DNA of 64,000 nt, taken from positions 62,001-126,000 of the forward strand of contig NZ_JAKVTG010000005.1 in NCBI RefSeq assembly GCF_022489025.1, in the 5' to 3' direction. Positions 8,521 to 18,436 of the stretch are shown one piece after another. Position 1 is the stretch's first letter. Each line of letters opens with the position of its first letter. The DNA comes from Planococcus halocryophilus. GTDB taxonomy: Bacteria; Bacillota; Bacilli; Bacillales_A; Planococcaceae. The position numbers were made by a program, and so were the translations under genes. Under the pieces are notes generated by a model. It made no database searches and was not told the origin of the DNA. It worked only from the letters and a program-made list of their open reading frames with translations.

Positions 8521-9266
8521 TTTGAAAAGAAAGGTAGTTTAGTCAGAACTGTTTTGTAAAAGGGCTCGAGCAATCGGCGAATGGCGCGGACAGGTGGTAC
8601 CGGGCTTTTACTGTGCCATTGAATCCATTCTAATGCAATGAGGCTAAGCATCAGCCAAATAAGCCCCGCTATATATCCTGCCAATACATCACTTGGAAAG
8701 TGTGCGCCTAAATAAATTCGACTGGTGCCAATAGCAATAATAAGTAAACTCAATATAGTAACCGCCGTCCATTGAATCCATGGGCGTTGGCGTGTTCGAA
8801 TAACGAGGTACATCACAAAGCCATAAAAAATTAACGAGCCCATGGAGTGACCACTTGGAAAACTATAACCGATTGCATCGATTTCCTCGTTAATGCTCGG
8901 ACGTTCTCGGAGGTACAAATTCTTCAACAATAAGGTTAAAAGAGAACCTCCTCCTACGGCGATAATAAAAAACAACACGCCCCATTTATCTTTCAGTTTT
9001 AGCCCTAGCACAAGCAAAATGCCAATGGATGATAAGGTTAAAAACCAGACAGATCCCATTTCAGTAAAAACGAACATAACGGTATCCATAGTCGTACTTG
9101 AACTTGCTTGGATTGCGGCGATAATAAAATCATCAAATAAACTTACTTCTTGGTCCATGACTTCCTCCGCTAGTTCTGAAAATAACACAATAAACAATGA
9201 AGCAAGACCTAAGCCGCCAAGCAATATTAAAAAAGCCAGTCCTGCTAGTTTTTCATTTTTGTTCAT
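8517..9266 (-). CDS. PAP2-family membrane phosphatase
   Basis: A 249-residue integral membrane protein with about six transmembrane helices. It carries the three-part PAP2 signature: KNLYLRERPS (KxxxxxxRP), SFPSGHSMGS (PSGH with the catalytic His) and SRIYLGAHFPSDVLAGY (SRxxxxxHxxxD). Family members dephosphorylate lipid phosphates such as phosphatidylglycerophosphate, phosphatidate or undecaprenyl pyrophosphate on the outer membrane face. The start at 9266 has GGGAG 7 bases before it. The basic C-terminal tail extends about 30 residues beyond the last helix. The substrate is not predictable, but bacitracin-resistance-type undecaprenyl-pyrophosphate phosphatases of this size are common in Bacillales. 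Confidence 0.9.
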   Translation of the reverse strand: MNKNEKLAGLAFLILLGGLGLASLFIVLFSELAEEVMDQEVSLFDDFIIAAIQASSSTTMDTVMFVFTEMGSVWFLTLSSIGILLVLGLKLKDKWGVLFFIIAVGGGSLLTLLLKNLYLRERPSINEEIDAIGYSFPSGHSMGSLIFYGFVMYLVIRTRQRPWIQWTAVTILSLLIIAIGTSRIYLGAHFPSDVLAGYIAGLIWLMLSLIALEWIQWHSKSPVPPVRAIRRLLEPFYKTVLTKLPFFSK

Positions 9267-9421
9267 CTTATCGCTCCCGACTCTTAGTAATAATTTATCT
9301 TTACCCTTTCAAGAGAGAAATATGTAAAGAAAACAATTTTCTGAATTTCACTATTTGTTACATAGCGTGGGACGTGGTATTTTTATGTAAGTACAAAGTC
9401 CATTACTCAGGAGCTGATCGT

Positions 9422-10312
9422 TTGAAAACATTAACTGGAAAGACTGCGATCATTACGGGCGCTAATAGTGGTATTGGCTTAGAAGCTGCCAAAGTCTTTG
9501 CTGATTGCGGTGCACATATCGTGATGGCTGTACGCAATATAGAAAAAGGCCAACATGCACGCGACATAATTCTCCAAAACAATCAAGAAGCACATGTAGC
9601 TGTGATGAAACTAGATTTAGCAGATCTTGCAAGTGTTCATCGATTTGTAGAAAGTTATCAAAAGCAATATGACTCTCTCGATCTACTGGTCAATAATGCT
9701 GGAGTTTTGGCGCCGCCTTACTCTAAGACAAAGGATGGATTTGAACTCCAATTTGGTAGTAACCACCTCGGGCATTTTGCTTTGACAGGTTTGCTGATGC
9801 CTTTACTAAAAAAAACACCGTATTCACGGGTTGTCTCTCTCAGTAGCCTTGCTCATAAAGGGGCTCGCATTGACTTTGAAAATCTTGATGGTTCCAGAGG
9901 CTATAAAGCGATGAAGTTTTATGGCCAAAGCAAGCTAGCCAATCTATTATTTGCACAAGAATTGGATACACGCTTTAAAGAACACAATATACAAACTTTG
10001 AGCATTGCTTGTCATCCTGGAATTTCGGCGACCAATATTTTTAAATTGGGTAACCGAGATGCACCTCAATTTTTAAAATCGCTCATGCACAATATTTTAC
10101 AACCACCTACATTAGGCGCTTTACCTACTGTTTATGCTGCTACAGACTCCCAACTTACAGGCGGAGAGTATATAGGACCCGATGGCAAAGGGCGACGTAA
10201 AGGGTATCCCGCACTTGATTCACCTCATGCATCTGCCCGCGATAAAGCCGTTTCTCTAAAACTGTGGGACGTTTCAGAAAAGCTTACCGGTGTAGAATAC
10301 GATTTTTCTTAA
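9422..10312 (+). CDS. SDR family oxidoreductase (retinol-dehydrogenase-like), copy 1
   Basis: A 296-residue cytoplasmic short-chain dehydrogenase. The Rossmann motif is TGANSGIG near residue 13, NNAG appears near residue 85, and the catalytic tetrad includes Ser of VVSLSSLAH and YGQSK (YxxxK). An insertion QFGSNHLGHFALT and the late HPGISATNIF segment are typical of WW-oxidoreductase/retinol-dehydrogenase-like SDRs. The open frame extends 75 codons further upstream, but the TTG at 9422 has CAGGAG 8 bases before it and gives MKTLTGKTAIITG. It shares length, start codon and leader bases (TGATCGTTTG) with the gene at 11037, so the two are recent paralogues. The substrate is unknown. Confidence 0.88.
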   Translation: MKTLTGKTAIITGANSGIGLEAAKVFADCGAHIVMAVRNIEKGQHARDIILQNNQEAHVAVMKLDLADLASVHRFVESYQKQYDSLDLLVNNAGVLAPPYSKTKDGFELQFGSNHLGHFALTGLLMPLLKKTPYSRVVSLSSLAHKGARIDFENLDGSRGYKAMKFYGQSKLANLLFAQELDTRFKEHNIQTLSIACHPGISATNIFKLGNRDAPQFLKSLMHNILQPPTLGALPTVYAATDSQLTGGEYIGPDGKGRRKGYPALDSPHASARDKAVSLKLWDVSEKLTGVEYDFS

Positions 10313-10352
10313 AAAAAGGCATTTTCATCTAAAGCGATGAAAATGCCTTTTT
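10313..10352. terminator. Bidirectional terminator, SDR copy 1 / Nudix
   Basis: A 17-bp perfect stem AAAAAGGCATTTTCATC and complement with a 6-base loop and T-tracts in both directions, between convergent genes. Confidence 0.88.
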
Positions 10353-10375
10353 CTATTGAGTGAGAATTTTTTTAG

Positions 10376-10849
10376 TTATTTGGCTATTAGTGCAGAATAG
10401 TGATGCTCAAGAAATTCTTTTATCACCGTTCGATGGCTGCCAACTAATTTGTCAGGCAACTCTTCTGGAGCAAAGAATTTAAAACTGATAGATTCTTCTT
10501 GATCAACCGTTAACCGACCACTAAACGTATTTGAATAATAGGCGGTCGTTACGACGTAATATTCATCACCATTTTTGGCCACTACAAAATGATTGGGTCC
10601 TGAGTAAACATTCATTAGTGTTAACCCGTTAACACGAAGTCCGGTTTCTTCTAAAACTTCTCGCTTTGCTGTATCTTCTGTAGATTCACCCAGCTCCATC
10701 AAGCCCCCAGGAAGCCCCCACAAACCTTCTGGAAATTTTCGTTCTTCAAGCAATAAATGTCCACCCGGATCAACAAGCACGACCACTGCTCCCACTAATA
10801 TAAGCGGCCTGTGCCCGACAACTTTTCGCAGTTCTTCTACATAGCCCAT
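10376..10849 (-). CDS. Nudix hydrolase
   Basis: A 157-residue cytoplasmic protein with a complete Nudix box. It begins at GLMELGESTEDTAKREV and continues LEETGL, matching Gx5Ex7REUXEExGU, and is preceded by GLWGLPGG. Nudix enzymes cleave nucleoside diphosphates linked to another group, with Mg2+ bound by the box glutamates. The ATG at 10849 follows GAGAGG at 8 bases. It lies between, and opposite to, two paralogous SDR genes, which may reflect duplication around it rather than shared function. The substrate (ADP-ribose, oxidised nucleotide or other) cannot be inferred. Confidence 0.9.
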   Translation of the reverse strand: MGYVEELRKVVGHRPLILVGAVVVLVDPGGHLLLEERKFPEGLWGLPGGLMELGESTEDTAKREVLEETGLRVNGLTLMNVYSGPNHFVVAKNGDEYYVVTTAYYSNTFSGRLTVDQEESISFKFFAPEELPDKLVGSHRTVIKEFLEHHYSALIAK

Positions 10850-11036
10850 AAGTATAACCTCTCTTTTTTATGCGACTTTACCAATTGTCGGTTTAGTCCG
10901 CATCACTTCTCTATTTATTTTAACGTCAGTTTCTACTTACAGCCAATTTATCATTTCCAATATACTCACAGACCCGATAAAATATAAGACAGCTAATCTC
11001 GCTACTCGGGATAACGGATATAGAGGAAGTGATCGT

Positions 11037-11927
11037 TTGCTTACTGGAAAAACAGCTATCATTACTGGCGGCAATAGCGGGCTTGGCTTTGAAACCATCA
11101 AAGAGCTTATTGCACAGAACGCACAAGTGATACTCGCTGTCCGCAATATTGAAAAAGGCAATCTTGCACGTAAAAAATTACTAAAACTTCATGATTCCGC
11201 TCAGATTATCGTGATGTCACTCGACCTAGCAAATCTCGAGAGTATCCGATTGTTTGTAGAACAGTTTAAAAAATCATTTCATACACTCGACTTATTGATT
11301 AATAATGCAGGCATTATGGCGCCGCCTTTTGGGAAAACTGCAGATGGTTTTGAATTGCAGTTTGGCAGTAATCATCTTGGACATTTTGCATTGACGGCCA
11401 TGCTCCTGCCAGTACTCGAAAAAACGCCAAACTCCAGAATTGTCACTGTCAGTAGTCGTGCTCATAGTCGTGGTTCGATCGATTTTGATAATCTCGACGG
11501 AGCAAAAGGCTACCAAGCAAAAAAATTCTATAATCAAAGCAAACTAGCTAATTTGTATTTCGCACTCGAATTAGATAAACGTTTAAAAGACCATGATTTT
11601 CAAACGATTAGTATCGCTTGCCATCCTGGAGTTTCTGCGACCAATATTTTAAAGCTTGGCAATCGAGAAATTCCAGCGTTTTTTAAAAAAATCGCTAATT
11701 TGTTTCTCCAGCCACCCCATATGGGCGCCTTGGCCAGCATTTATGCTGCAACCGAACCAGGGTTAACAGGAGGAGAATATATTGGACCGCTTGGACAATT
11801 TCAACGAAAGGGCTATCCAGCAATAGGAACTCCTCATAACAATACAAATAACCCTGAAATCTCTCGCAAACTTTGGAGAGTATCCGAACAATTAACTGGC
11901 ATCTCTTTTTCTTTTATTAAAAACTAA
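11037..11927 (+). CDS. SDR family oxidoreductase (retinol-dehydrogenase-like), copy 2
   Basis: A 296-residue short-chain dehydrogenase and close paralogue of the gene at 9422. It has TGGNSGLG for the cofactor, NNAGIMAPPF, Ser in VTVSSRAHS and YNQSK as the YxxxK motif, followed by the same QFGSNHLGHFALT and HPGVSATNIL stretches. The start is TTG at 11037 after AGAGGAAG at about 7 bases, the same context as copy 1. Differences cluster in the C-terminal 40 residues, which shape the substrate pocket in SDRs. The two enzymes may therefore differ in substrate while sharing cofactor use. The gene is monocistronic with its own terminator. Confidence 0.88.
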   Translation: MLTGKTAIITGGNSGLGFETIKELIAQNAQVILAVRNIEKGNLARKKLLKLHDSAQIIVMSLDLANLESIRLFVEQFKKSFHTLDLLINNAGIMAPPFGKTADGFELQFGSNHLGHFALTAMLLPVLEKTPNSRIVTVSSRAHSRGSIDFDNLDGAKGYQAKKFYNQSKLANLYFALELDKRLKDHDFQTISIACHPGVSATNILKLGNREIPAFFKKIANLFLQPPHMGALASIYAATEPGLTGGEYIGPLGQFQRKGYPAIGTPHNNTNNPEISRKLWRVSEQLTGISFSFIKN

Positions 11928-11929
11928 TC

Positions 11930-11972
11930 AAAAACAACGGTTCTTGGGTTAATTCCAAGAACCGTTGTTTTT
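11930..11972. terminator. Bidirectional terminator, SDR copy 2 / OYE
   Basis: An 18-bp stem AAAAACAACGGTTCTTGG and complement with a 7-base loop and T-tracts on both strands. Confidence 0.88.
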
Positions 11973-11977
11973 AAAAT

Positions 11978-13099
11978 TTATTCTTCTACTCGGAACCAAC
12001 CTGGTGCATTGGTAACCATATTCCAAAGGTTTTCTGGAATATCTAACTGTTCTTTTTTACTTAAATGAATAGCTTGGTATATTTCTTGATCTCGACTTTT
12101 TTGAACTTTTGATAACCAGTCTGGATCCATAATTAGCGCATGTCCTAGCGACACTAGCGGCGTAACCGATAACGCTTCTTTCACATCACTTAAAGTCTGT
12201 AATCCACCTACTCCGATTACTGGAACGCGAGTGCCAATATGTTGTTGAATCACTTCTACACGTGACCGGTTGTCTTCTTCACGGATAGATCCACCGAAAA
12301 ATCTTCCTACTGAGACATGCACATAATCGATGCCGTGGTCCGCGATAGCCGTTAAAAATTTCAATGTATCTTCCATCGTAATGCCTGGCTCTTCCCGTTC
12401 TTCTGGGCTAATACGATAACCTACCACAAACGGTTTATCAGCGTACTCTGCTACCGCTTCTTGAATCGACTCAATCACAGCGAGTGGAAATGTCATTCGT
12501 TTATTAACATCGCCTCCCCATTGATCGGTACGAGTATTAGAATGCGGAGAGAAAAATTGCTGTATCAAATACGTATTAGCTCCGTGAATTTCCACACCAT
12601 CAAAGCCAGCCTCGATAGCACGTCTTGTTGCTTCTCCAAATGCTTTAATCGTTTCTTCGATTTCTTCATGGCTCATTTCGCGAGGTGTTTCTGCATTGGG
12701 GCGTAGTGCTGGAACAGCACTTGCCGAAACCGGCTGTTCACCTTTTAATAATTTTTCATTCGACATGCGTCCAGCATGATAAAGCTGCAGAATAGCTTTA
12801 GCACCTCCGTCTTGAATAGTAGTTGCCAATCGCCTCAAACTTCCGATTCGTTCATCGCTGTCTGCACCAAAAGGTCCTGGGAATCCAATACCAAGCGGTT
12901 CGACATGCGCACAAGCCGTAATAACAGCTCCTAGCCCGCTCTCAGCGCGGCGCTTGTAATATAATAATTCATCATCTGTAACGTCCCCATTCACATCTGA
13001 AGATGAGGTCGTCATCGGTGCCATCAAAACACGGTTTTTAACGGTCCATCCTGGAGTAAAAGTAAATGGTTCAAATATATATTGTGTTGTAATTGTCAT
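11978..13099 (-). CDS. NADH:flavin oxidoreductase, old yellow enzyme family (YqiG-like)
   Basis: A 373-residue FMN-binding TIM-barrel enzyme that reduces activated alkenes with NAD(P)H. Visible features are the N-terminal VLMAPMTTSSSD, QLYHAGRMS, GVEIHGANTYLIQQFFSPHS (the His-x-x-Asn substrate pair and substrate loop), NTRTDQWGG, and VIGVGGLQT for FMN phosphate. It resembles B. subtilis YqiG in length and sequence. The ATG at 13099 has a strong AAGGAGGAATC. It is transcribed alone. The natural substrate is unknown; detoxification of unsaturated carbonyls is a common role in the family. Confidence 0.9.
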   Translation of the reverse strand: MTITTQYIFEPFTFTPGWTVKNRVLMAPMTTSSSDVNGDVTDDELLYYKRRAESGLGAVITACAHVEPLGIGFPGPFGADSDERIGSLRRLATTIQDGGAKAILQLYHAGRMSNEKLLKGEQPVSASAVPALRPNAETPREMSHEEIEETIKAFGEATRRAIEAGFDGVEIHGANTYLIQQFFSPHSNTRTDQWGGDVNKRMTFPLAVIESIQEAVAEYADKPFVVGYRISPEEREEPGITMEDTLKFLTAIADHGIDYVHVSVGRFFGGSIREEDNRSRVEVIQQHIGTRVPVIGVGGLQTLSDVKEALSVTPLVSLGHALIMDPDWLSKVQKSRDQEIYQAIHLSKKEQLDIPENLWNMVTNAPGWFRVEE

Positions 13100-13201
13100 T
13101 TCGATTCCTCCTTATCTAGTTCTTTACCCATCTAAAGCTACGAGCATGCTTATCTTTTGGAGAAATTCAGAATTTGGCTAAGGAGAGTATGCCTCAATAT
13201 A

Positions 13202-13247
13202 AAACCATTAACGATTGTAGATTTACTCTCCCAATCGTTAATGGTTT
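13202..13247 (-). terminator. Terminator after the DJ-1/PfpI gene
   Basis: A 16-bp perfect stem AAACCATTAACGATTG and complement with a 14-base loop. TTTTATATT follows on the minus strand. It lies just beyond the stop at 13260. Confidence 0.75.
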
Positions 13248-13259
13248 GTGCTGAGTTTC

Positions 13260-13871
13260 TTATTGTTTTGTTTTCATAAATTCGTAATAGCCTGTTTTAA
13301 AGAAAGTGTACCATTCATCTATTTCTTCTTGAGGCGCAGCTTTTAACGCCTCAAGTACTTCTTTGCCAAACTCTAAAAATGCCGAACCGTTTGCGGTGAT
13401 TATTTTCCCACTCCGAACCGCCTGCTGTTCCACATAACCACTTTCGTTGCTATAGCTTTCTCCTGCTACTTTTTTCAAGCTGTCTAAATAATTGCTCGTA
13501 TGTGGAATCGTATTGAACAAACCATGCTTCCCTAAAAATACAGTCGCATCACAAATCGCACCTATCACAGCTTCTTTTTCCACAGCTTTGTTCACCAATT
13601 CCATAACTTGGTTACTTTCTTCTTTTCTCCAAGAATTTCCACCAATTAAGATTAACCCTGCAAAACCTTCTGGTGCATCCGCTATTCCGTAATCCGGTAG
13701 TACTGTGAAACCGCCAATAGATTTAATGGGATCTTTCGTTAACGACACTGTCTTTACATCAAATTGCTTCCCTTGACCTTCTGGCTCTTGGTTCAATGCA
13801 GCTGCCAATGAAGCCGCTTCCCAGTCTGCATACTCATCTAACAATACAAAAAGAACTTTTTTGTTACTCAC
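13260..13871 (-). CDS. DJ-1/PfpI family protein
   Basis: A 203-residue cytoplasmic protein of the class I glutamine-amidotransferase-like superfamily. The strand KVLFVLLDEYADWEAA is followed by the acid-bearing LILIGGNSWRKEES and the nucleophile elbow AICDATVFLG with the reactive Cys. It resembles YdeA/YoaZ-type proteins. The family includes deglycase/glyoxalase-like stress proteins and proteases, and which activity applies here is not known. The GTG at 13871 has AAGGAGG 7 bases before it and matches the homologous N-terminus. The longer reading frame adds 20 residues without a ribosome site. Confidence 0.82.
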   Translation of the reverse strand: MSNKKVLFVLLDEYADWEAASLAAALNQEPEGQGKQFDVKTVSLTKDPIKSIGGFTVLPDYGIADAPEGFAGLILIGGNSWRKEESNQVMELVNKAVEKEAVIGAICDATVFLGKHGLFNTIPHTSNYLDSLKKVAGESYSNESGYVEQQAVRSGKIITANGSAFLEFGKEVLEALKAAPQEEIDEWYTFFKTGYYEFMKTKQ

Positions 13872-14015
13872 CGCTTCTCCTCCTTGTTGTTTGAATATTC
13901 GAACGTTAATACCTTCAATTATAGCACACACAAATCACTCAAACAGCAGAGACATGTTTGCCGATTCAAGAGGGTATAATGAATATACATCCTACTAAAT
14001 AAAGGAGAATTTCTA

Positions 14016-15488
14016 ATGAATAAAAAAGAACAAACTCATATCGGTTGGCAACTCGGTGATAGCTACTCCCGCCTACCTGAAATTTTTCATAGTACGTTTT
14101 CAGTCAATCCTGTACCGGCTCCCAAATTGATTATTTTCAATAAAACGCTGGCAACTGAGCTTGGTTTAGACCCCGCTGAGTTAACGAGTCAAGAAGGCAT
14201 CGCGATTCTTGCAGGAAATGCCGTGCCAGAAGGCAGAATACCACTTGCACAAGCTTATGCCGGACATCAATTTGGCAATTTTACGATGCTTGGTGATGGT
14301 CGCGCTTTATTGATTGGCGAACAACTAACACCTGCTGGCAAGCGTGTCGATATTCAGTTAAAAGGTTCTGGTAGAACAGCCTATTCAAGAGGCGGCGATG
14401 GTCGTGCAGCGCTAAGACCGATGCTACGCGAATACTTAATCAGCGAAGCAATGTACGGGCTTGGTATTCCAACGACACGCAGTTTAGCTGTTGTTGAAAC
14501 TGGTGAAATGGTTCGTCGTGAAACTCCACTTCCCGGTGCTATTATGACACGTATTGCTGATAGTCATATCCGCGTTGGAACTTTCCAATATGCCGCACGT
14601 TTTGGTGAAAAAGAAGAGTTAAAAGCACTTGCGGATTACACAATAGAACGGCATTTCCCACATATTCAAGACCTTGAACATCGCTATTTGGCATTGTTCC
14701 AAGAAGTCATTCAGCGTCAGGCTACGTTAATTGCTAAATGGCAATTGGTTGGTTTTATCCACGGCGTGATGAATACCGACAATATGGCAGTTAGCGGAGA
14801 AACCATTGACTATGGCCCTTGCGCATTTATGGACAGTTTTGATCCAAAGACCGTTTTCAGTTCGATAGATACGCAAGGTCGTTACGCATACGGCAATCAA
14901 CCGATGATTGCTGGTTGGAATTTGGCCCGTTTCGGCGAAAGTCTCTTGCCGCTTCTGCACGATACCCCCGAAGAGGCCGTTAGTATCGCGCAAACTGAGC
15001 TCAGTAAATACATTGCGCTGTTTGAGAGCAACTGGCTTGCTGGTATGCGCAGCAAATTAGGTCTTTTTAATACAGAAGACAAAGATTCAGCGTTCGTAGA
15101 AGAATTGCTAAATCTGATGCATAAGTACAGTGCCGACTATACAAACACGTTCCGTGCATTAACGTTTAACAAGCTAGTAAGCAATGAATTGTTTAGCTCA
15201 AACGAGTTCAAAGCTTGGCATAACTCTTGGCAAGCACGTCTCGAAAGACAAGAAGAAACAGTAGAACAAAGTCAGCAATTAATGCGAGACAGCAACCCAG
15301 CAGTCATAGCTCGAAACCACCAAGTAGAAGAAGCATTAGAAGCTGCTGAGTTCAGAGAAGATTATAGTGTATTGCACAAGCTTCTTGCAGTGTTAGCTAA
15401 TCCCTTTGCTCATTCATCTGAACAAGAAGCTTATACGGCACCTCCAGAGCCGATGAGTGGTCCATATCAAACTTTCTGTGGAACTTAA
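14016..15488 (+). CDS. selO: Protein adenylyltransferase SelO (YdiU/UPF0061)
   Basis: A 490-residue pseudokinase-fold enzyme that transfers AMP from ATP to protein Ser/Thr/Tyr residues and is linked to oxidative-stress tolerance. Family motifs are [37 protein letters not shown] (glycine-rich nucleotide site), [24 protein letters not shown] (catalytic loop) and DYGPCAFMD (metal Asp in the DFG position). Full length is conserved. The C-terminus ends FCGT, with the Cys that replaces selenocysteine in most bacterial members. The ATG at 14016 follows AAAGGAGAA. Monocistronic, on the opposite strand to the PfpI gene. Confidence 0.95.
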   Translation: MNKKEQTHIGWQLGDSYSRLPEIFHSTFSVNPVPAPKLIIFNKTLATELGLDPAELTSQEGIAILAGNAVPEGRIPLAQAYAGHQFGNFTMLGDGRALLIGEQLTPAGKRVDIQLKGSGRTAYSRGGDGRAALRPMLREYLISEAMYGLGIPTTRSLAVVETGEMVRRETPLPGAIMTRIADSHIRVGTFQYAARFGEKEELKALADYTIERHFPHIQDLEHRYLALFQEVIQRQATLIAKWQLVGFIHGVMNTDNMAVSGETIDYGPCAFMDSFDPKTVFSSIDTQGRYAYGNQPMIAGWNLARFGESLLPLLHDTPEEAVSIAQTELSKYIALFESNWLAGMRSKLGLFNTEDKDSAFVEELLNLMHKYSADYTNTFRALTFNKLVSNELFSSNEFKAWHNSWQARLERQEETVEQSQQLMRDSNPAVIARNHQVEEALEAAEFREDYSVLHKLLAVLANPFAHSSEQEAYTAPPEPMSGPYQTFCGT

Positions 15489-15665
15489 TTACAGTAGAAA
15501 CGTTTACTCGATTTTAGGTAGGGAAAACCTTAAGTAAGGTTGGATTAATAATTTTTTTGTAGTTTCTTCTAGATATTGTTATAATATTCTGTGAAAGAGT
15601 TTCTTTACAGTAAATTTTTTAATAAACCGATCGATTTTCAAAAATTTATTTAAGGGGCTGGGATG

Positions 15666-16553
15666 ATGAATCAGGAACAAATGGATTTTGTAAAAAACGG
15701 AAAAGGCTTTATTGCGGCACTTGACCAAAGTGGCGGAAGTACACCAAAAGCGTTAGCACTTTATGGCGTATCAGAAGATCAGTATTCGTCTGAAGAGGAA
15801 ATGTATGACTTGATCCACGAAATGCGGACACGTGTTATGACTGCGCCTTCTTTCAATTCCGATTCGATTATTGGCGCCATTCTTTTTGAACAGACAATGG
15901 ATCGCAAAGTAGAAGGTCAGTATACACCTGATTATTTATGGCAGAAAAAAGGAGTTGCACCGTTCTTAAAAGTCGACAAAGGACTGGCGGATGAAGAAAA
16001 CGGCGTTCAACTGATGAAGCAAATGCCAAACTTAGATGACTTGTTAAAACGTGCCAACGAACGCAATATTTTTGGCACAAAAATGCGCTCTGTTATTAAA
16101 GAAGCAAATGCTGAAGGGATTAAAAAAGTGGTTGAGCAGCAATTTGAAGTCGGCAAACAAATTCTTGCCGCTGGTTTAGTGCCAATTCTTGAACCGGAAG
16201 TGGACATTAACAGCACAGACAAAGAACAATCCGAAAAACTTCTTAAAGAGGAAATGTTAAAGCATTTGGACTCATTGAATGAAGATCAAAATGTCATGAT
16301 TAAAATCACCATTCCGACAGAAAATAATTATTACAAAGAAATGATCGATCACCCCCGTGTTGTTCGCGTAGTCGCCTTGTCTGGTGGTTATAAACGTGAT
16401 GATGCCAATGAAAAATTGGCAGCTAATAATGGGCTAATCGCTAGTTTCTCACGAGCTTTATCTGAAGGCGTCAACGCCAATCAAACAGATGAAGAGTTTA
16501 ACGCAATGCTAGAAAACTCCATTAAAGGCATTTACGAAGCTTCAATTACTTAA
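15666..16553 (+). CDS. fda: Fructose-bisphosphate aldolase class I
   Basis: A 295-residue cytoplasmic glycolytic enzyme that splits fructose 1,6-bisphosphate into dihydroxyacetone phosphate and glyceraldehyde 3-phosphate through a Lys Schiff base. It matches the metal-independent class I type of staphylococci: [16 protein letters not shown] near the N-terminus, PILEPEVDI, then [14 protein letters not shown] with the candidate Schiff-base Lys, and [14 protein letters not shown] for phosphate binding. Two ATGs lie in tandem. The second, at 15666, sits 8 bases after AAGGGG and gives the MNQEQM start of homologues; 15663 is possible. It is monocistronic, and a small hairpin AACCTT/AAGGTT lies about 125 bases upstream. 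Confidence 0.93.
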   Translation: MNQEQMDFVKNGKGFIAALDQSGGSTPKALALYGVSEDQYSSEEEMYDLIHEMRTRVMTAPSFNSDSIIGAILFEQTMDRKVEGQYTPDYLWQKKGVAPFLKVDKGLADEENGVQLMKQMPNLDDLLKRANERNIFGTKMRSVIKEANAEGIKKVVEQQFEVGKQILAAGLVPILEPEVDINSTDKEQSEKLLKEEMLKHLDSLNEDQNVMIKITIPTENNYYKEMIDHPRVVRVVALSGGYKRDDANEKLAANNGLIASFSRALSEGVNANQTDEEFNAMLENSIKGIYEASIT

Positions 16554-16568
16554 AAAAATTATCAAAAT

Positions 16569-16602
16569 GCCCCGTAGCCTTTATTGGCTGCGGGGCTATT
16601 TT
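16569..16602. terminator. Bidirectional terminator, fda / acyl-CoA synthetase
   Basis: An 11-bp stem GCCCCGTAGCC / GGCTGCGGGGC (one G-U pair) with a short loop, between convergent genes. A short T-rich tail follows on the plus strand. Confidence 0.75.
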
Positions 16603-16617
16603 AATAGAGATGTAAGG

Positions 16618-18174
16618 TTAATATCGGCTCTCTGGCACTTTTCGGAACCATTCGAATTCACTAATATGCAGCTCCCGTAATTTGTATTTCATAATTTTTC
16701 CTGAAGCATTTCTCGGTAATGACTCAACTATCTTATATTTCTTCGGAATTTTATATCCTGGAAGGTGTTCCAAGTAATAATCCATTAATTGTTCTTCTTC
16801 GATCGTTTCACCGTCTTTAGGTACAATGATGACCCCAACAATTTCTCCCCATTCTTCTTCCGGTAAACCGACAGTTGCCGCTTCAGCTACTTGAGGATGG
16901 TTCATGGTGACCTGCTCGACTTCAATCGAAAAGATATTTTCCCCAGCTGAAATGATACGGTCTGCTTTACGATCAACAAGCGAGATATATCCATCCTCGT
17001 CGATTGTCGCTAAATCACCAGTCAGTAACCAACCATCTCGGAAAGATTCTGCCGTTTCTTGCGGTTTGTTGTAATATTCCTTCATCACTGTATTCCCTTT
17101 CACAATAAACTCACCAATTAGACCGGGTTGAACATCTTTAAATTCATCATCTACTACCCGCACTTCCATGAAATACATCGGCTTTCCGCCTGAGCCTATT
17201 TTAGCTTCATGTTGTTCTGGTAATAAAAAGACTCCCCCTGGTCCGCCTTCAGTCAGCAAGCAAAGATTATAAAATTGCTGGTGACCGAAAAAGTCCATTG
17301 CTTTTTTAACAAGTTCCGGATCAATTGGATCTGCACCATACATACATTTAGTAACAGAAGACAAATTAGCCGATTCTGCATTCGGGACTTGTAGTAAAGC
17401 CTCATACATATTCGGCAACCCAAAGAAAACAGACACTTCGAATTCCTCTATCGCTTTGACTACATGTTCAGGATCAAATTCAGACAAGATGATATTAGAT
17501 GTTCCAAGCAATATACCGGTTACTAAATAAAGGTTTAATTGAACCGAGTGGAACAGTGGCACTGCGTGCAGAATACGGTCTTCAGCATCAATTCCGACAC
17601 CAAAAACAAACGACGCACTGACATTTACAAGACGCTGATGATCAAACAAAGCACCTTTCGGTTTGCCAGTCGTTCCGGATGTATACAGAATTTCTGCATT
17701 ATCGGTGTTCAATACTTCGACCATCGGATCTAATGCACTTTCACTTAAGACACTTTCCCAACTAAGGTAATCGTTATTTTCAGGCGCAGGATGAACAATT
17801 ACTTGTTGAAGTGACGTTGCTTGTCTTTTTCCTTCTGCAATAACGCCTTCAAATTCTGCATCGCAGAAAATAAAACGGCTTTCAGATTGTCCAAAAATAT
17901 AGCCACTTTCATCGGCACTCAACCGGTAATTAACAGGTACGGCAACACCGCCGGCCTTTAACACCGCAAAAAAAGCCAGTACGTTATAGTCTGAGTTTTT
18001 CATAAATAGTGACACCTTGTCACCTTTTTGTAAGCCTGTTTCGAGTAGTCCATTCGCCATTCGATTTACTTCTTCGTTCAGTTCTTGGTACGAGTAAGTT
18101 CTTCCCTCATAAGCAATAGCTACCTTGTCTGGAAAACGTTTGGCATTTTGTCTCAGTGCTGCTGTTATATTCAT
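16618..18174 (-). CDS. AMP-forming acyl-CoA synthetase
   Basis: A 518-residue ANL-superfamily ligase that activates a carboxylic acid to acyl-AMP and then acyl-CoA. The phosphate loop is ILYTSGTTGKPKGA and the acyl/AMP site LTEGGPGG (A5 region). WLLTGDLATIDEDGYI carries the A7 Asp, DRKADRIISAGENIFS the hinge, and PRNASGKIMKYKLRE the catalytic Lys near the C-terminus. A GTG two codons upstream lies too close to AAGGAGG, so the ATG at 18174 is used. It stands alone, away from the second ligase at 54905. Chain-length preference is not predictable; annotation as long-chain fatty acid-CoA ligase would be a guess. Confidence 0.88.
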   Translation of the reverse strand: MNITAALRQNAKRFPDKVAIAYEGRTYSYQELNEEVNRMANGLLETGLQKGDKVSLFMKNSDYNVLAFFAVLKAGGVAVPVNYRLSADESGYIFGQSESRFIFCDAEFEGVIAEGKRQATSLQQVIVHPAPENNDYLSWESVLSESALDPMVEVLNTDNAEILYTSGTTGKPKGALFDHQRLVNVSASFVFGVGIDAEDRILHAVPLFHSVQLNLYLVTGILLGTSNIILSEFDPEHVVKAIEEFEVSVFFGLPNMYEALLQVPNAESANLSSVTKCMYGADPIDPELVKKAMDFFGHQQFYNLCLLTEGGPGGVFLLPEQHEAKIGSGGKPMYFMEVRVVDDEFKDVQPGLIGEFIVKGNTVMKEYYNKPQETAESFRDGWLLTGDLATIDEDGYISLVDRKADRIISAGENIFSIEVEQVTMNHPQVAEAATVGLPEEEWGEIVGVIIVPKDGETIEEEQLMDYYLEHLPGYKIPKKYKIVESLPRNASGKIMKYKLRELHISEFEWFRKVPESRY

Positions 18175-18354
18175 GTTCACTCCTCCTTCTATAATCGATT
18201 CGTTCCTCCTATAGCAGTTCCTCCTGTCTTGGAAATTTCTAGCACTTGAGCGCCCGTTAGAAATCTCCGGATTTTCTCAAATAGTAGTATTAACTTTACA
18301 GTATTCTGAAAATATAGTCAATTCTTATTATCTTTTATTCTTATACTGAAAAAA

Positions 18355-18392
18355 CAAAAAACCGCGTATCATCACAATAGTGATGAGCGCGG
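18355..18392 (-). terminator. Terminator after the aminotransferase gene
   Basis: Imperfect stem CCGCGTATCATCAC / GTGATGAGCGCGG with a 4-base loop. On the minus strand it is followed by GGTTTTTTGTTTTTTC. Confidence 0.75.
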
Positions 18393-18436
18393 CTGTTTTA
18401 AAGTTGTAGACAATATATATTGAGAACCATTCTAAT

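Noticed and set aside
16618-18174. Operon link between the acyl-CoA synthetase and the aminotransferase upstream
   Set aside because: A terminator at 18355-18392 and a 260-base gap separate them.
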